The notes: generated by a model not told the origin, from the letters alone. Positions 52,730-62,969 are shown, numbered from the stretch's first letter. The stretch: 64,000 nucleotides of DNA from Mycolicibacterium moriokaense (GCF_003201655.1 NZ_QJJU01000005.1:186001-250000), one strand, 5' to 3'. Made by a program: numbers and translations.

Positions 52730-53374
52730 ATGGTTGCTCCGTACTTAGCTGATGAGATGAACGAGTTGATGTATCCGGCCGTTAACCTGGCGATGTCCAC
52801 GTTGCGGCTCATCGACCATGACATTGCCGACGACATCCCTCCTGTCTTCGACGTGCTGTCCACTCCCGCCTCCGAAGAGATGACCGCGGAGGTTGACGGA
52901 GCAACGGAATGGCTCGCTGTCGCGGCCGACGAGATTCTGCTTGCCGCGCTCGGCCGGACGATCGCGCGAACCATCGGTGAGGGCGTCGTCGCGGTCGACG
53001 TCACCGGTGAAGCCCGGTGGCTGCTGCACGCGATTCCGCTGACATGCGCGACCGCACAACAGGTGAGTCCGACGGAAATGCTTGGCGATGTGCACCGGAT
53101 GTTCGTTGCGGGACCGCCGCAAGGCACCCTCCTGCAGTCGGAGACCTTCGTTAACTACGTCGGCACGGTGCCCGACGGAACGCAACCGACGTACGAGACT
53201 CCGCCCGGCCTTGGATACGCGCTGGAGCTACGGGTGTATCGCACCGACGGGTTGCTGCACCTCGATTGGTGGTTCGACGCCAACCGGTTCGACCGCTACA
53301 CCGTGGAAGAGCTCAGCGAACAGTTCCCGCTCGCGCTCTACGAAATGACCTCAGACGCCGCCGCTCCGGTGTGA
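52730..53374 (+). CDS. Orphan C-terminal lobe of a condensation (acyltransferase-type) domain
   Basis: A 214-residue protein resembling the C-terminal half of NRPS condensation / Pap-type acyltransferase domains: DEILLAALGRTIARTIGEG, VNYVGTVPDG, and the final stretch GLLHLDWWFDANRFDRYTVE with LSEQFPLALYEM. The N-terminal lobe with the catalytic HHxxxD is absent, so it is not expected to condense substrates alone; it may bind an acyl or carrier-protein ligand. The ATG at 52730 has a -10 seven bases upstream. Divergent from the HTH gene; the dodecin gene follows tail-to-tail after 2 bp. Confidence 0.5.
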   Translation: MVAPYLADEMNELMYPAVNLAMSTLRLIDHDIADDIPPVFDVLSTPASEEMTAEVDGATEWLAVAADEILLAALGRTIARTIGEGVVAVDVTGEARWLLHAIPLTCATAQQVSPTEMLGDVHRMFVAGPPQGTLLQSETFVNYVGTVPDGTQPTYETPPGLGYALELRVYRTDGLLHLDWWFDANRFDRYTVEELSEQFPLALYEMTSDAAAPV

Positions 53375-53376
53375 CG

Positions 53377-53592
53377 TTATCGGGCATCTTCCAGACGGAA
53401 CCCGACCTTGAGGGTGACCTGGAAATGCCCGATGGCGCCGTCCTGAAGGTGTCCGCGGACTGACTGAACATCGAACCAGTCCATGCCGCGCATGGTCTCC
53501 GATGCCCGTGATATGGCGTTGCGGATTGCCGCGTCGATGCCGTCGGGTGAGCTGCCGACGATCTCGATGATTCGGTACGTGTGATCGCTCAT
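53377..53592 (-). CDS. Dodecin (flavin-binding protein)
   Basis: A 71-residue dodecin-fold protein (TYRIIEIVGSSPDGIDAAI; HFQVTLKVGFRLED) that assembles into a 12-mer storing FMN/riboflavin between paired Trp residues; the Trp here is in MRGMDWFDV. Equivalent to Rv1498A. TAGCGT (53599-53604, minus strand) six bases before the ATG indicates a leaderless mRNA. Confidence 0.93.
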   Translation of the reverse strand: MSDHTYRIIEIVGSSPDGIDAAIRNAISRASETMRGMDWFDVQSVRGHLQDGAIGHFQVTLKVGFRLEDAR

Positions 53593-53598
53593 GGCGCG

Positions 53599-53617
53599 AC
53601 GCTACGCGGTTTAGGGT
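53599..53617. promoter_or_regulatory. Overlapping divergent leaderless promoters
   Basis: Minus strand TAGCGT (53599-53604) serves dodecin; plus strand TAGGGT (53612-53617) serves the alcohol dehydrogenase. Each is six bases from its start codon and only 7 bp separate the two boxes, so polymerase can hardly occupy both at once. Confidence 0.5.
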
Positions 53618-53623
53618 GCGGCT

Positions 53624-54727
53624 ATGCCGGACTCCGCGAGAGCGCGTGCGTTGGTGCTGGAACGGCCGCATCACCTCGTGACCCGCGACATCCCGCTGCC
53701 CGTCGTCGGCGACGACGACGCACTGGTTCGAGTCGAGGCGTGCGGGCTGTGCGGAACCGACCACGAGCAGTACACCGGCGAACTGGCGGGCGGATTCGCG
53801 TTCGTCCCCGGCCACGAGACGATCGGGATCATCGAAACGATCGGTCCGCGGGCTGCTCAACGGTGGCGCGTGGCAGCGGGGGATCGGGTGGCGGTCGAGG
53901 TCTTTCAGTCCTGTCGTGACTGCAAGCCGTGCGTGGACGGCGAGTACCGCCGATGCGAGCGCCACGGCCTAGCCGACATGTACGGGTTCATCTCCATCGA
54001 CCGCGCGCCGGGGCTGTGGGGTGGTTACTCCGAGTATCAGTACCTGGCGCCGGATTCGATGGTGCTGCCGGTGCCTGCGGCGCTCGACCCTGTCGTTGCC
54101 ACCGCATTCAATCCGCTCGGAGCTGGAATCCGTTGGGGTGCAACGATACCCGGCACCGGGCCTGGGGACGTGGTCGCCGTGCTCGGCCCCGGCATCCGCG
54201 GACTGTGCGTTGCCGCGGCGGCCAAGGATGCCGGTGCCGAGTTCGTGATGATGACCGGTCTTGGAGCTAGGGACGCGGACCGGCTGGCGCTGGCGTCGCA
54301 GTTCGGCGCCGATCTGGTGGTCGACGTCGCCATCGACGATCCGGTCGCGGCGCTTCGCGATGCCACCGGCGGACTGGCCGACGTCGTCGTCGACGTCACC
54401 GCAAAGGCGCCTGCCGCGTTCGCTCAGGCCATCGAACTCGCCCGCCCGGCAAGCACCGTCGTCGTCGCAGGAACCCGGGGATGGGATACGGGCGCACCAG
54501 GTTTCATCCCCGACATGGTGGTGCTGAAGGAGCTGCGGATCGTCGGCGCCCTCGGTGTCGACGCAGCTGCGTACCGAGCCGCGCTCGACGTGCTGGCGTC
54601 GGGCCGATATCCGTTCGCGGACTTGCCGCGTCGTTGTGTCGGGCTCGACGATGCCGGCGACCTACTCGCCACGATGGCAGGCGAGCGCGACGGCGTTCCG
54701 CCGGTGCACGGGGTGGTGGTGCCATGA
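53624..54727 (+). CDS. Zinc-dependent medium-chain alcohol dehydrogenase
   Basis: A 367-residue MDR enzyme: catalytic zinc in ACGLCGTDHEQYTG and GHETIG, structural zinc Cys cluster CRDCKPCVDGEYRRC at about 103-117, and NAD-binding fold around AVLGPGIRGLCVAAA. Substrate is probably a primary or aromatic alcohol; it cannot be told from sequence. The stop overlaps the next gene's start (ATGA), so the two are one unit. Confidence 0.88.
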   Translation: MPDSARARALVLERPHHLVTRDIPLPVVGDDDALVRVEACGLCGTDHEQYTGELAGGFAFVPGHETIGIIETIGPRAAQRWRVAAGDRVAVEVFQSCRDCKPCVDGEYRRCERHGLADMYGFISIDRAPGLWGGYSEYQYLAPDSMVLPVPAALDPVVATAFNPLGAGIRWGATIPGTGPGDVVAVLGPGIRGLCVAAAAKDAGAEFVMMTGLGARDADRLALASQFGADLVVDVAIDDPVAALRDATGGLADVVVDVTAKAPAAFAQAIELARPASTVVVAGTRGWDTGAPGFIPDMVVLKELRIVGALGVDAAAYRAALDVLASGRYPFADLPRRCVGLDDAGDLLATMAGERDGVPPVHGVVVP

Positions 54728-55293
54728 CCGAGGCTCGTGTTCCGCGGTTGCCGGTGGAGGAGGCCAAGGCCGCCGCCGATCAGGCAGGCGTACCCGACTA
54801 CATGGCCGAACTGAGCATCTTCCAGGTGCTGTTGAATCATCCGACGCTGGCGCGGGCGCTCAACGATCTGCTCGCGACGATGCTCTGGCACGGTGCGCTC
54901 GACCCCCGGCTGCGCGAGCTGGTGATCATGCGGATCGGCTGGCTGACCGCATGCGACTACGAGTGGACGCAGCATTGGCGGGTCGCCTGCGGGTTGGGCG
55001 TGTCCGCCGAGGACTTGCTCGGTGTCCGGGATTGGTCGTCGCACGATGGTTTCGGCGGACCCGAGCGGGCGGTGCTCGCCGCCACGGACGACGTCGTGCG
55101 CGACGGCGCCGTCAGCGCGCAGACGTGGGCGGCGTGCGAGCGGGAACTCGGCACCGATTCGGCCGTGCTGATCGAATTGGTCACCGCGATCGGTGGGTGG
55201 CGGATGATCGCCTCGATCCTGCACAGCCTCGAAGTGCCACTCGAGGACGGCGTCGCCAGCTGGCCGCCTGAGGGTCAGCCGCCGAGTCGGTAG
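54724..55293 (+). CDS. Carboxymuconolactone decarboxylase-family protein
   Basis: A 189-residue all-helical CMD/AhpD-fold protein (LRELVIMRIGWLTACDYEWTQH). The CxxC pair of AhpD is replaced by CDYEWTQH, so peroxidase activity of the AhpD type is unlikely. It begins inside the stop of the alcohol dehydrogenase gene. Its 3' end overlaps the convergent thioesterase by 19 bp. The biochemical role is unknown. Confidence 0.85.
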   Translation: MTEARVPRLPVEEAKAAADQAGVPDYMAELSIFQVLLNHPTLARALNDLLATMLWHGALDPRLRELVIMRIGWLTACDYEWTQHWRVACGLGVSAEDLLGVRDWSSHDGFGGPERAVLAATDDVVRDGAVSAQTWAACERELGTDSAVLIELVTAIGGWRMIASILHSLEVPLEDGVASWPPEGQPPSR

Positions 55294-55712
55294 GTCTGCA
55301 CCGCGTGGGCAACGACGTCGCCGTCGGAGTCGGTGGCGGTGATCTCGGTGAACGTGAGTTCCTTGCGCCTGCGCACGGTGCGCGCATGGCATATGAGGTC
55401 GGAGCGCTTGGCGGCGCCGACGTAGTTGATCGTCATCGAGATCGTGGAGGCGCGCGTGCCCTTCTCGAAGTCATGGTTCGACCACGCCGCGGCGGCGCCT
55501 GCGGTATCCATCACCGCTGCGATCACACCGCCGTGGTAATACGTGCCGTCGTTGGTCAGGTCCTCGCGGAACGGCAGTCGGATCGTGACATCGTCGGGTT
55601 CGTAGCTGTCGAACACGATGCCGAGCCACTTCATGTACGGCGTCGTCGGCATGAGTTCGGCCGCCGCCTGCCTGCGCCGTTTCTGCTGCTCTTCGGTCAA
55701 TGACTCACCCAT
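55275..55712 (-). CDS. PaaI-type hotdog thioesterase
   Basis: A 145-residue hotdog-fold protein with the PaaI pattern NDGTYYHGGVIAAVMDTAGAA (HGG motif and the following Asp) and a final beta strand VAHAVQTYRLGG. It probably hydrolyses short or aromatic acyl-CoAs. ATG 55712 is preferred over ATG 55736 because the ileS promoter box is at 55737. Divergent from the ileS leader. Confidence 0.85.
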   Translation of the reverse strand: MGESLTEEQQKRRRQAAAELMPTTPYMKWLGIVFDSYEPDDVTIRLPFREDLTNDGTYYHGGVIAAVMDTAGAAAAWSNHDFEKGTRASTISMTINYVGAAKRSDLICHARTVRRRKELTFTEITATDSDGDVVAHAVQTYRLGG

Positions 55713-55736
55713 GAGCGAGCACGTTACAACGGCCAT

Positions 55737-55935
55737 TAGACTGGGCGAACGGCGCTGATCCGGCCATCACCGGGGAGCCTTCGGAAGAACAGCTGATCCA
55801 GCCCAGTAGAGCCGAACGGGTGGGCCCGTTATCGCCCGCAGTTGAGCGGCGCACGCGACTGTGCGCAAGCGGGGTGGTACCGCGGCGCTCGCGCACCGGC
55901 GCGACGTCGTCCCCGTGCCTGAGATCGGCACAGGA
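55737..55935 (+). ncRNA. T-box leader of ileS
   Basis: The 237-bp gap before ileS contains a T-box riboswitch. TAGACT (55737-55742) is a candidate -10. An ATC specifier triplet is at 55766-55768 in a short stem I, followed by the GGGGAG loop. The T-box sequence GGGGTGGTACCGCGG is at 55872-55886, with TGGT (55876-55879) able to pair with the tRNA 3' end. There is no U-run, and AGGAG (55932-55936) lies just downstream, so control is likely by ribosome access, as in other actinobacteria. Confidence 0.85.
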
Positions 55936-55949
55936 GACCACGCAGCACA

Positions 55950-58900
55950 GTGACCGCATATCCGAAGCCGGCCGCCGGCCAGCCCAAGTTCCCGGCGCTG
56001 GAAACCGAAGTCCTTGACTACTGGGACAGCGACGACACGTTCCGCGCCAGCGTCGCGCGCCGCGACGGCGCGCCGGAGTACGTGTTCTACGACGGTCCGC
56101 CATTCGCCAACGGCCTGCCGCACTACGGACACCTGCTGACCGGCTATGTGAAGGACATCGTGCCGCGCTACCGCACCATGCGCGGCTACAAGGTGGAGCG
56201 CCGCTTCGGCTGGGACACCCATGGCCTGCCCGCTGAACTCGAGGTGCAGCGCCAGCTCGGCATCTCCGACAAGGCCGAGATCGAAGAGCTGGGCATCGGT
56301 AAGTTCAACGAGGCCTGCCGGGAGTCGGTGCTCAAGTACACCAACGAATGGCGCGCGTACGTCACCCGCCAGGCGCGCTGGGTGGATTTCGACAACGACT
56401 ACAAGACCCTTGATCCGACGTTCATGGAGTCGGTGATCTGGGCGTTCAAGCAGCTCTGGGACAAAGGCCTTGCCTACGAGGGCAATCGGGTGCTGCCGTA
56501 CTGCTGGAACGACGAGACGCCGCTGTCCAATCATGAACTGCGGATGGATGACGACGTCTACCAGAGTCGCCAGGACCCGGCCATCACCGTCGGCTTCCGG
56601 GTCAGCGATGGCGATCTCAAGGACGCCTACCTGCTGATCTGGACGACGACGCCGTGGACGCTGCCGTCGAACCAGGCGGTCGCGGTCAACCCCGACGTCG
56701 CCTACGTCCTGGTTGGAGGGCCCGACGACCGGCGCTACGTGTTGGCGCAGGCGCGGTTGGCGGCCTATGCCCGCGAGCTCGGTGACGAACCCGAGGTGCT
56801 GGAAACCTTCACGGGTCGCGATCTGCTTGGCACGCACTACCTGCCGCCGTTCCCGTATTTCATGGACGCGCCGAACTCATTTCGCGTGCTGCCCGCCGAT
56901 TACGTCAGCACCGACGACGGCACCGGCATAGTGCACATGGCTCCCTCGTACGGCGAGGACGACATGGTGGTCACGCAGGCAGCGGGTATCTCCGGCGTGA
57001 CTCCTGTCGATCCCAAGGGTCGCTTCGATGTGACCGTGGCGGATTACGCGGGCCAGCACGTGTTCGACGCGAACCCGCAGATCATCCGTGATCTGAAGAA
57101 CCAGGCCCGCTCAGCCGCCGCCAACGGTGCGGTGCTGCTGCGCCACGAGACCTACGAGCACTCGTATCCACATTGCTGGCGGTGCCGAAACCCGTTGATA
57201 TACCGGGCGGTGTCGTCGTGGTTCGTTGCGGTGACAGAGTTCCGCGACCGGATGGTCGAGCTCAATCAGCAGATCACCTGGTATCCCGAGCATGTCAAAG
57301 ATGGTCAGTTCGGCAAGTGGCTGTCCAACGCGCGGGATTGGTCGATTTCCCGAAACCGATACTGGGGCAGCCCGATTCCGGTCTGGAAGTCCGACGACCC
57401 GGCCTATCCGCGCATCGACGTGTATGGCAGCCTCGACGAGTTGGAGCGCGACTTCGGCGTGCGCCCCGACAATCTGCACCGGCCCTACATCGACGAGCTG
57501 ACCCGGCCCAACCCGGACGACCCGACCGGCAAGTCGACGATGCGACGCATCGAGGATGTGTTCGATGTGTGGTTCGACTCGGGCTCGATGCCGTACGGCC
57601 AGGTTCACTACCCGTTCGAAAATGCAGAGTGGTTCGACACGCATTTCCCTGCCGACTTCATCGTCGAGTACATCGGTCAGACCCGCGGCTGGTTTTACAT
57701 GATGCACGTGCTGGCCACCGCTCTGTTCGACCGCCCCGCGTTCAAAACGTGTGTGGCGCACGGCATTGTGCTTGGCAACGACGGTCAGAAGATGAGCAAG
57801 TCGCTGCGCAACTATCCGGATGTGACCGAGGTGTTCGACAGGGACGGCTCCGATGCGATGCGCTGGTTCCTGATGGCGTCGCCGATCCTGCGCGGCGGCA
57901 ACCTGATCGTCACCGAGCAGGGCATCCGCGAGGGTGTCCGGCAGGTGCTGTTGCCGTTGTGGAACGCGTACACCTTCCTCGCGCTATACGCCCCGAAGAA
58001 GGGCGCATGGCGCACCGACTCGGCGCACGTGCTCGACCGCTACATCCTGGCCAAGCTCGCCGAGTTGCGCGACGACCTGACCGAGTCGCTGGACGTCTGC
58101 GACATCTACGGCGCGTGCGATCAGCTGCGCCAGTTCACCGAGGCGCTGACGAACTGGTATGTGCGACGGTCTCGTTCGAGGTTCTGGGAGGAGGACCCCG
58201 ACGCCATCGACACGCTGCACACAGTGCTGGAGGTGACGAGTCGGCTGGCGGCGCCGCTGCTGCCGCTCATCACCGAGGTGATCTGGCGTGGGGTGACCGG
58301 CGAGCGGTCGGTGCATCTGACCGACTGGCCAGAAGAAGGTGTGGTGCCCGCTGATCCCGAATTGGTGGCGGACATGGACCTTGTGCGCGAGGTCGCGTCC
58401 GCCGCCTCCTCCTTGCGCAAGGCCAAGAAGCTGCGGGTTCGCCTGCCGCTGCCGAAACTGACTGTGGCGGTGGATAACCCGCAGCGCCTGGCCCCGTTCA
58501 AGGATCTGATCGCCGACGAGCTCAACGTCAAGAAGGTGGAGCTTACCGACGACATCGACACTTACGGCCGCTTCGAGCTGACCGTCAACGCCAAGGTCGC
58601 AGGACCGCGGCTGGGCAAGGACGTTCAGGCGGCGATCAAGGCGGTCAAAGCCGGTGAGTCGGTCGTCAATGCCGACGGAACGCTGACAGCGGGTCCGGCG
58701 GTGCTGCAGCCCGAGGAGTACACCTCCCGGTTGGTGGCAGCTGATCCCGAGTACACGGCAGCGCTGTCCGACGGCGCGGGGCTGGTGGTGCTCGACGGCA
58801 CCGTCACCGAAGAACTGGAGGCCGAGGGCTGGGCCAAGGACCGCATCCGCGAACTGCAGGACCTGCGCAAGTCGACCGGCCTCGACGTGTCCGACCGGAT

Positions 58901-59060
58901 CCGGGTGACCATCGCTGTGCCCGACGAAAAGGCGCATTGGGCGCAAACGCACAGCGATCTGATCGCCCGCGAGATCCTGGCCACCAGTTTCGAGTTCGGC
59001 GAACCAGTCGACGGCACCGAGATCGGCGACGGCGTGCGGGTGGCGATCGAGAAGGCATAG
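55950..59060 (+). CDS. ileS: Isoleucyl-tRNA synthetase, eukaryotic-like type
   Basis: Class I synthetase of 1036 residues. HIGH motif as HYGH in [17 protein letters not shown] as KMSKSLRN near residue 615, and an editing (CP1) domain with [17 protein letters not shown]. Mycobacterial IleS of this eukaryote-like type is naturally little affected by mupirocin (known for the M. tuberculosis enzyme). GTG 55950 has AGGAG 13 bases upstream within the T-box region. Single gene downstream of its leader. Confidence 0.96.
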   Translation: MTAYPKPAAGQPKFPALETEVLDYWDSDDTFRASVARRDGAPEYVFYDGPPFANGLPHYGHLLTGYVKDIVPRYRTMRGYKVERRFGWDTHGLPAELEVQRQLGISDKAEIEELGIGKFNEACRESVLKYTNEWRAYVTRQARWVDFDNDYKTLDPTFMESVIWAFKQLWDKGLAYEGNRVLPYCWNDETPLSNHELRMDDDVYQSRQDPAITVGFRVSDGDLKDAYLLIWTTTPWTLPSNQAVAVNPDVAYVLVGGPDDRRYVLAQARLAAYARELGDEPEVLETFTGRDLLGTHYLPPFPYFMDAPNSFRVLPADYVSTDDGTGIVHMAPSYGEDDMVVTQAAGISGVTPVDPKGRFDVTVADYAGQHVFDANPQIIRDLKNQARSAAANGAVLLRHETYEHSYPHCWRCRNPLIYRAVSSWFVAVTEFRDRMVELNQQITWYPEHVKDGQFGKWLSNARDWSISRNRYWGSPIPVWKSDDPAYPRIDVYGSLDELERDFGVRPDNLHRPYIDELTRPNPDDPTGKSTMRRIEDVFDVWFDSGSMPYGQVHYPFENAEWFDTHFPADFIVEYIGQTRGWFYMMHVLATALFDRPAFKTCVAHGIVLGNDGQKMSKSLRNYPDVTEVFDRDGSDAMRWFLMASPILRGGNLIVTEQGIREGVRQVLLPLWNAYTFLALYAPKKGAWRTDSAHVLDRYILAKLAELRDDLTESLDVCDIYGACDQLRQFTEALTNWYVRRSRSRFWEEDPDAIDTLHTVLEVTSRLAAPLLPLITEVIWRGVTGERSVHLTDWPEEGVVPADPELVADMDLVREVASAASSLRKAKKLRVRLPLPKLTVAVDNPQRLAPFKDLIADELNVKKVELTDDIDTYGRFELTVNAKVAGPRLGKDVQAAIKAVKAGESVVNADGTLTAGPAVLQPEEYTSRLVAADPEYTAALSDGAGLVVLDGTVTEELEAEGWAKDRIRELQDLRKSTGLDVSDRIRVTIAVPDEKAHWAQTHSDLIAREILATSFEFGEPVDGTEIGDGVRVAIEKA

Positions 59061-59118
59061 GTGGCAGACGGGTGGCGCATCTGATCGACGTCGGGTCTGC
59101 GCCCTAGCATCGGCACCT

Positions 59119-60531
59119 GTGGACCGCTGGGTGCTGCACATGGACATGGACGCCTTCTTCGCGTCCGTGGAGCAGCTGACCCGGCCCACCCTGCGCGGGC
59201 GACCGGTGCTGGTCGGAGGGATTGGTGGCCGAGGTGTCGTCGCAGGCGCCAGCTACGAATCCCGTGTCTACGGTGCGCGATCGGCGATGCCCATGCATCA
59301 GGCCCGTCGCATGGTCGGCGCTCCCGCTGTGGTGCTGCCCCCGCGCGGCGTTGTCTACGGCGTGGCCAGCCGCCGGGTGTTCGAGACCGTCCGCCCTTTG
59401 GTGCCCGTCCTCGAACAACTGTCGTTCGACGAAGCCTTCGGCGAACCGATCGAACTGGCCGGCGCGTCAGCCGAGGACGTCGAGGCCTTCTGCCAGGAAT
59501 TGCGGGCCAAGATCCGCGGCGTGACGGGGTTAGTCGCCTCCGTCGGCGCAGGGTCGGGCAAGCAGGTCGCCAAGATCGCGTCCGACTTGGCCAAACCCGA
59601 CGGCATCCGGGTCGTGCGCCGCGACGAGGAGCGCGCGCTGCTCGACGCGCTGCCCGTGCGGCGGCTGTGGGGGATCGGACCCGTCACCGAAGAAAAGCTC
59701 CACCGGCTCGGCATCGACACCATCGGATCCTTCGCTGCCCTTTCCGATGCGGAAGCCGCCAACATCCTCGGCGCGACCGTCGGCCCGGCACTGCATCAGC
59801 TGGCCCGAGGTATCGACGACAGGCCCGTCTCCGAAAACGCCCCCGCCAAGCAGATCAGCGCCGAATCCACCTTCCCCGAGGACCTGATCACCCTCGACCA
59901 GCTGCGCGACGCCGCGGGCCCGATCGGCGAGCACGCACATGCCCGCCTCGAGAAGGATGGCCGCGGTGCGCGCACTGTCACCGTCAAGCTGAAGAAGTCC
60001 GATATGAGTACGCTGACCCGCTCGGCGACGCTGCCCTACGCCACCACCCACGCCGCCACGCTGATCGCGATGGCGCGCAGGCTGCTGCTCGACCCGGTCG
60101 ACATCGGCCCGATCCGCCTTGTCGGGATTGGCTTTTCGGGATTGTCCGACGTCCATCAGGAGTCGTTGTTCCCAGATCTCGAGCTCGCCGCCGAGGAGGT
60201 GTCGGACACCCGGTTGCCGACGCCGCTCACAGACGCCACCGCGACAGCACCGGCGTGGCGTGTCGGCGACGACGTCGCCCATACCGAGCGCGGGCACGGC
60301 TGGATCCAGGGCGCCGGGCATGGCGTGATGACCGTGCGGTTCGAGACCCGCGGCACCGGGCCAGGGCCTGCCCGCACGTTTCCCGACGACACGCCCGACA
60401 TCGGCCGCGCCAACCCCGTCGACAGCCTGGACTGGCCCGAGTACGTCAGCGAACTGGCCGGCCGGAGCCGCTCGGCCGGCGACATTGAGTCGGGCTCAGC
60501 CCCAGCGGGCGACGACGTCCTCAACGGGTGA
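59119..60531 (+). CDS. dinB: DNA polymerase IV (Y-family, DinB1-like)
   Basis: Translesion polymerase of 470 residues with the Y-family catalytic segments [28 protein letters not shown] and [12 protein letters not shown] beta-clamp-binding motif QESLF begins at residue 347. The C-terminal ~110 residues are an extension past the little-finger domain. GTG 59119 follows TAGCAT (59105-59110) by eight bases. Its last 36 bp overlap convergent ansA. Corresponds to Rv1537 (dinX). Confidence 0.93.
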   Translation: MDRWVLHMDMDAFFASVEQLTRPTLRGRPVLVGGIGGRGVVAGASYESRVYGARSAMPMHQARRMVGAPAVVLPPRGVVYGVASRRVFETVRPLVPVLEQLSFDEAFGEPIELAGASAEDVEAFCQELRAKIRGVTGLVASVGAGSGKQVAKIASDLAKPDGIRVVRRDEERALLDALPVRRLWGIGPVTEEKLHRLGIDTIGSFAALSDAEAANILGATVGPALHQLARGIDDRPVSENAPAKQISAESTFPEDLITLDQLRDAAGPIGEHAHARLEKDGRGARTVTVKLKKSDMSTLTRSATLPYATTHAATLIAMARRLLLDPVDIGPIRLVGIGFSGLSDVHQESLFPDLELAAEEVSDTRLPTPLTDATATAPAWRVGDDVAHTERGHGWIQGAGHGVMTVRFETRGTGPGPARTFPDDTPDIGRANPVDSLDWPEYVSELAGRSRSAGDIESGSAPAGDDVLNG

Positions 60532-61419
60532 GCCGGCCGCCAGCGCGGCCATCAACAGCACCCGCGCCTGCGCGGGCCGCAGCCGTGGCACCACCACCGC
60601 GCCTGCGTCGACCAACTCCCTGCCGGGCCCGTAGCCGGCGCTGACCCGTCCACCGGGAACACGTGTCGACACCGCGACTGCCACGCCGTCGCGGCAGTGC
60701 CTGCGCACCCCGTCGATCACGGCCGCAGGGGCGTTACCCGAGCCGAGCGCCTCCAGCACGATTCCGCGCGCTCCCGCCGCCACGCATGCGTCCATCGCCA
60801 CCGCGTCGCCGTTCGGGTACACCGCGACGGTGTCCACCCGCGGCGCATCGACGGCCGACAGCGCGCCAAGGAACGGTCTCTCCTTCGATCGTTGCGTCCA
60901 GAAGCGGCCATCGGCGACGGTGCCGAGCACCTCACCGGTGAAGCCGCGCATGTCGCCCGTCGCGGCTTTCTGCAGGCCCAACGGCTGCCACACCGTGCCC
61001 GCGAGGGTCGCCAGCACGCCAAGGCCGTGCGCATTCGCACTACCCGCAAGGGCGAGCGCGTCGCGCAGATTCCGCGGTCCGTCGGCGTCCGGCGCGTCCC
61101 CGCTGTGCAGCGCGCCGGTGAACACCACGGGCGCCGCCCCGTCGTAGGTCAGGTCTAGCCACAGCGCCGTCTCCTCCATGGTGTCGGTGCCGTGGGTGAC
61201 GACCACTCCGTCGGCGTAGGCTGCGGACGTCACCGCCGAGGAGATCAGGTCCCAGTCGGCGACCGTCAACTGCGAGCTGTCGACGGCCATCAGGTCGACG
61301 ACCTCGACGTTCAGCCCGGATGTGAGGTCGGCGCCGCTGCGGGTGGGCCGTCGCACTCCGTCGTCGTCCGTACTCGTGGCGATGGTGCCGCCGGTGGCGA
61401 CGACGACAAGGTGACCCAT
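60496..61419 (-). CDS. ansA: L-asparaginase
   Basis: Hydrolyses asparagine to aspartate and ammonia. The 307-residue protein has both catalytic threonine motifs, ATGGTIAT and [12 protein letters not shown], and the C-terminal domain [17 protein letters not shown] 61419 is chosen: AATGAT (61427-61432, minus strand) lies seven bases upstream and [11 protein letters not shown] is a natural N-terminus; ATG 61431 is a second option. Cytosolic, no signal. Divergent from lspA. Confidence 0.93.
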   Translation of the reverse strand: MGHLVVVATGGTIATSTDDDGVRRPTRSGADLTSGLNVEVVDLMAVDSSQLTVADWDLISSAVTSAAYADGVVVTHGTDTMEETALWLDLTYDGAAPVVFTGALHSGDAPDADGPRNLRDALALAGSANAHGLGVLATLAGTVWQPLGLQKAATGDMRGFTGEVLGTVADGRFWTQRSKERPFLGALSAVDAPRVDTVAVYPNGDAVAMDACVAAGARGIVLEALGSGNAPAAVIDGVRRHCRDGVAVAVSTRVPGGRVSAGYGPGRELVDAGAVVVPRLRPAQARVLLMAALAAGSPVEDVVARWG

Positions 61420-61460
61420 GGGGGAAATCATTCCCCATTCACGCTTTGGGATGATGGGGG
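61418..61460. promoter_or_regulatory. ansA/lspA divergent region with ATGGGG boxes
   Basis: GGGGAA-atca-TTCCCC (61421-61436) is a perfect 6-bp inverted repeat overlapping the ansA -10. ATGGGG occurs three times: 61418 and 61454 on the plus strand, and 61433-61438 on the minus strand. GATGAT (61450-61455) stands six bases before the lspA GTG. The element may be an operator for both genes. Confidence 0.35.
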
Positions 61461-61461
61461 A

Positions 61462-62046
61462 GTGACTGATGAATCCTCGGGTCCGGCCGAGCCGATGACC
61501 GACGGGGATGGAAGCGCCGACTCGGCGGCAGAGGAGGCACCGCACTCCGAACGGAAACGGGTGCGCCTGCTGCTGACCATCGCAGGGGTGGTGCTACTGC
61601 TCGACATCGTCACCAAGGTGTTCGCGGTGAGACTGCTGACGCCGGGCCAGCCGGTGTCGATCGTCGGCGACACCATCACCTGGACACTCGTTCGCAACTC
61701 CGGCGCCGCGTTCTCGATGGCCACCGGGTACACCTGGGTTTTGACGTTGATCGCCACCGGTGTGGTGATCGGCATCATCTGGATGGGCAGGCGGCTGGTT
61801 TCGCCGTGGTGGGCGATCGGCCTCGGGATGATTCTCGGCGGCGCCATGGGCAACCTGGTCGATCGATTCTTCCGCTCGCCAGGGCCGCTGCGTGGGCACG
61901 TCGTGGACTTTCTGTCCATCGGCTGGTGGCCAGTGTTCAACGTTGCCGACCCGTCGGTGGTGGGTGGGGCGATCCTGCTGGTTGCCTTGTCGCTGTTCGG
62001 TTTTGACTTCGACACGGTCGGCCGCCGCAAGGCCGACTCGTCATAG
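61462..62046 (+). CDS. lspA: Lipoprotein signal peptidase II
   Basis: Membrane aspartic protease that removes signal peptides from prolipoproteins. The 194-residue protein has four helices and conserved boxes [22 protein letters not shown] and FNVADPSVV, giving the catalytic Asp pair (DR-box and FNVAD). An acidic N-terminal tail of ~30 residues precedes helix 1. GTG 61462 fits a leaderless start. Followed by rluD with a one-base overlap. Confidence 0.95.
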   Translation: MTDESSGPAEPMTDGDGSADSAAEEAPHSERKRVRLLLTIAGVVLLLDIVTKVFAVRLLTPGQPVSIVGDTITWTLVRNSGAAFSMATGYTWVLTLIATGVVIGIIWMGRRLVSPWWAIGLGMILGGAMGNLVDRFFRSPGPLRGHVVDFLSIGWWPVFNVADPSVVGGAILLVALSLFGFDFDTVGRRKADSS

Positions 62047-62969
62047 TGTCGACTCGTTCAATGCCCGTCCCCGAGGGGCTGGCCGGCATGCGTGTCGACG
62101 CCGGGCTTGCGCGGCTGCTTGGCCTGTCGCGGACCGCAGCGGCGGCGCTGGCCGAGGACGGCGGCGTCGATCTCGACGGCAGCAGGGCAGCCAAATCCGA
62201 CAAGCTGACGGCTGGTGCGTGGCTGGAGGTACGACTGCCGGAAGCGCCTGCGCCGGTGGAGAATACGCCCGTCGAGATCGAAGGCATGGAGATCCTCTAC
62301 TCCGACGACGATATCGTCGCGGTTGACAAGCCGCCTGGCGTTGCCGCGCACGCGACCGTCGGATGGCATGGGCCGACGGTGCTTGGCGGCCTCGCCGCTG
62401 CGGGTTTCCGGATCAGCACATCGGGAATCCACGAGCGGCAAGGCATCGTGCACCGCCTCGACGTCGGCACGTCGGGCGTCATGGTGGTGGCGCTGTCCGA
62501 ACGCGCCTACACCCTGCTCAAGCGGGCGTTCAAGCAGCGCACCGTCGAAAAGCGTTACCACGCACTGGTGCAGGGCCATCCCGACCCGTCCAGCGGGACT
62601 ATCGACGCGCCGATAGGGCGGCACCGCGGGCACAACTGGAAGTTCGCGGTCACCGAAGGGGGCAGGCACAGCGTCACGCACTACGACACGCTGGAGGCGC
62701 ACCAGGCCGCGAGCCTGCTCGATATCGAGCTGGAAACCGGGCGTACCCACCAGATCCGGGTGCACTTCGCCGCTTTGCATCATCCCTGTGCAGGCGACGT
62801 GACCTATGGTGCCGATCCGACCCTTGCGAAAAAGCTTGGGCTGGAGCGTCAATGGCTGCACGCGCGGTCGCTCGCGTTTACCCATCCTGCCGACGGACGG
62901 CGCGTCGAGATCACCAGCCCATATCCGGCCGACCTGCAGCACGCGCTGGACGTGCTGCGCAACCACTGA
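62046..62969 (+). CDS. rluD: RluA/RluD-family pseudouridine synthase
   Basis: A 307-residue RNA-modifying enzyme: an S4-like N-terminal segment ([20 protein letters not shown]), the catalytic HRLDVGTSG with its Asp, and the motif [10 protein letters not shown]. Isomerises uridines in 23S rRNA (site not determined by sequence). GTG 62046 shares a G with the lspA stop (TAGTG), so translation is coupled. Confidence 0.93.
   Translation: MSTRSMPVPEGLAGMRVDAGLARLLGLSRTAAAALAEDGGVDLDGSRAAKSDKLTAGAWLEVRLPEAPAPVENTPVEIEGMEILYSDDDIVAVDKPPGVAAHATVGWHGPTVLGGLAAAGFRISTSGIHERQGIVHRLDVGTSGVMVVALSERAYTLLKRAFKQRTVEKRYHALVQGHPDPSSGTIDAPIGRHRGHNWKFAVTEGGRHSVTHYDTLEAHQAASLLDIELETGRTHQIRVHFAALHHPCAGDVTYGADPTLAKKLGLERQWLHARSLAFTHPADGRRVEITSPYPADLQHALDVLRNH

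Noticed and set aside
52229..53374. Prophage fragment
   Set aside because: The HTH protein resembles phage repressors, but no integrase, attachment site or structural genes are near.
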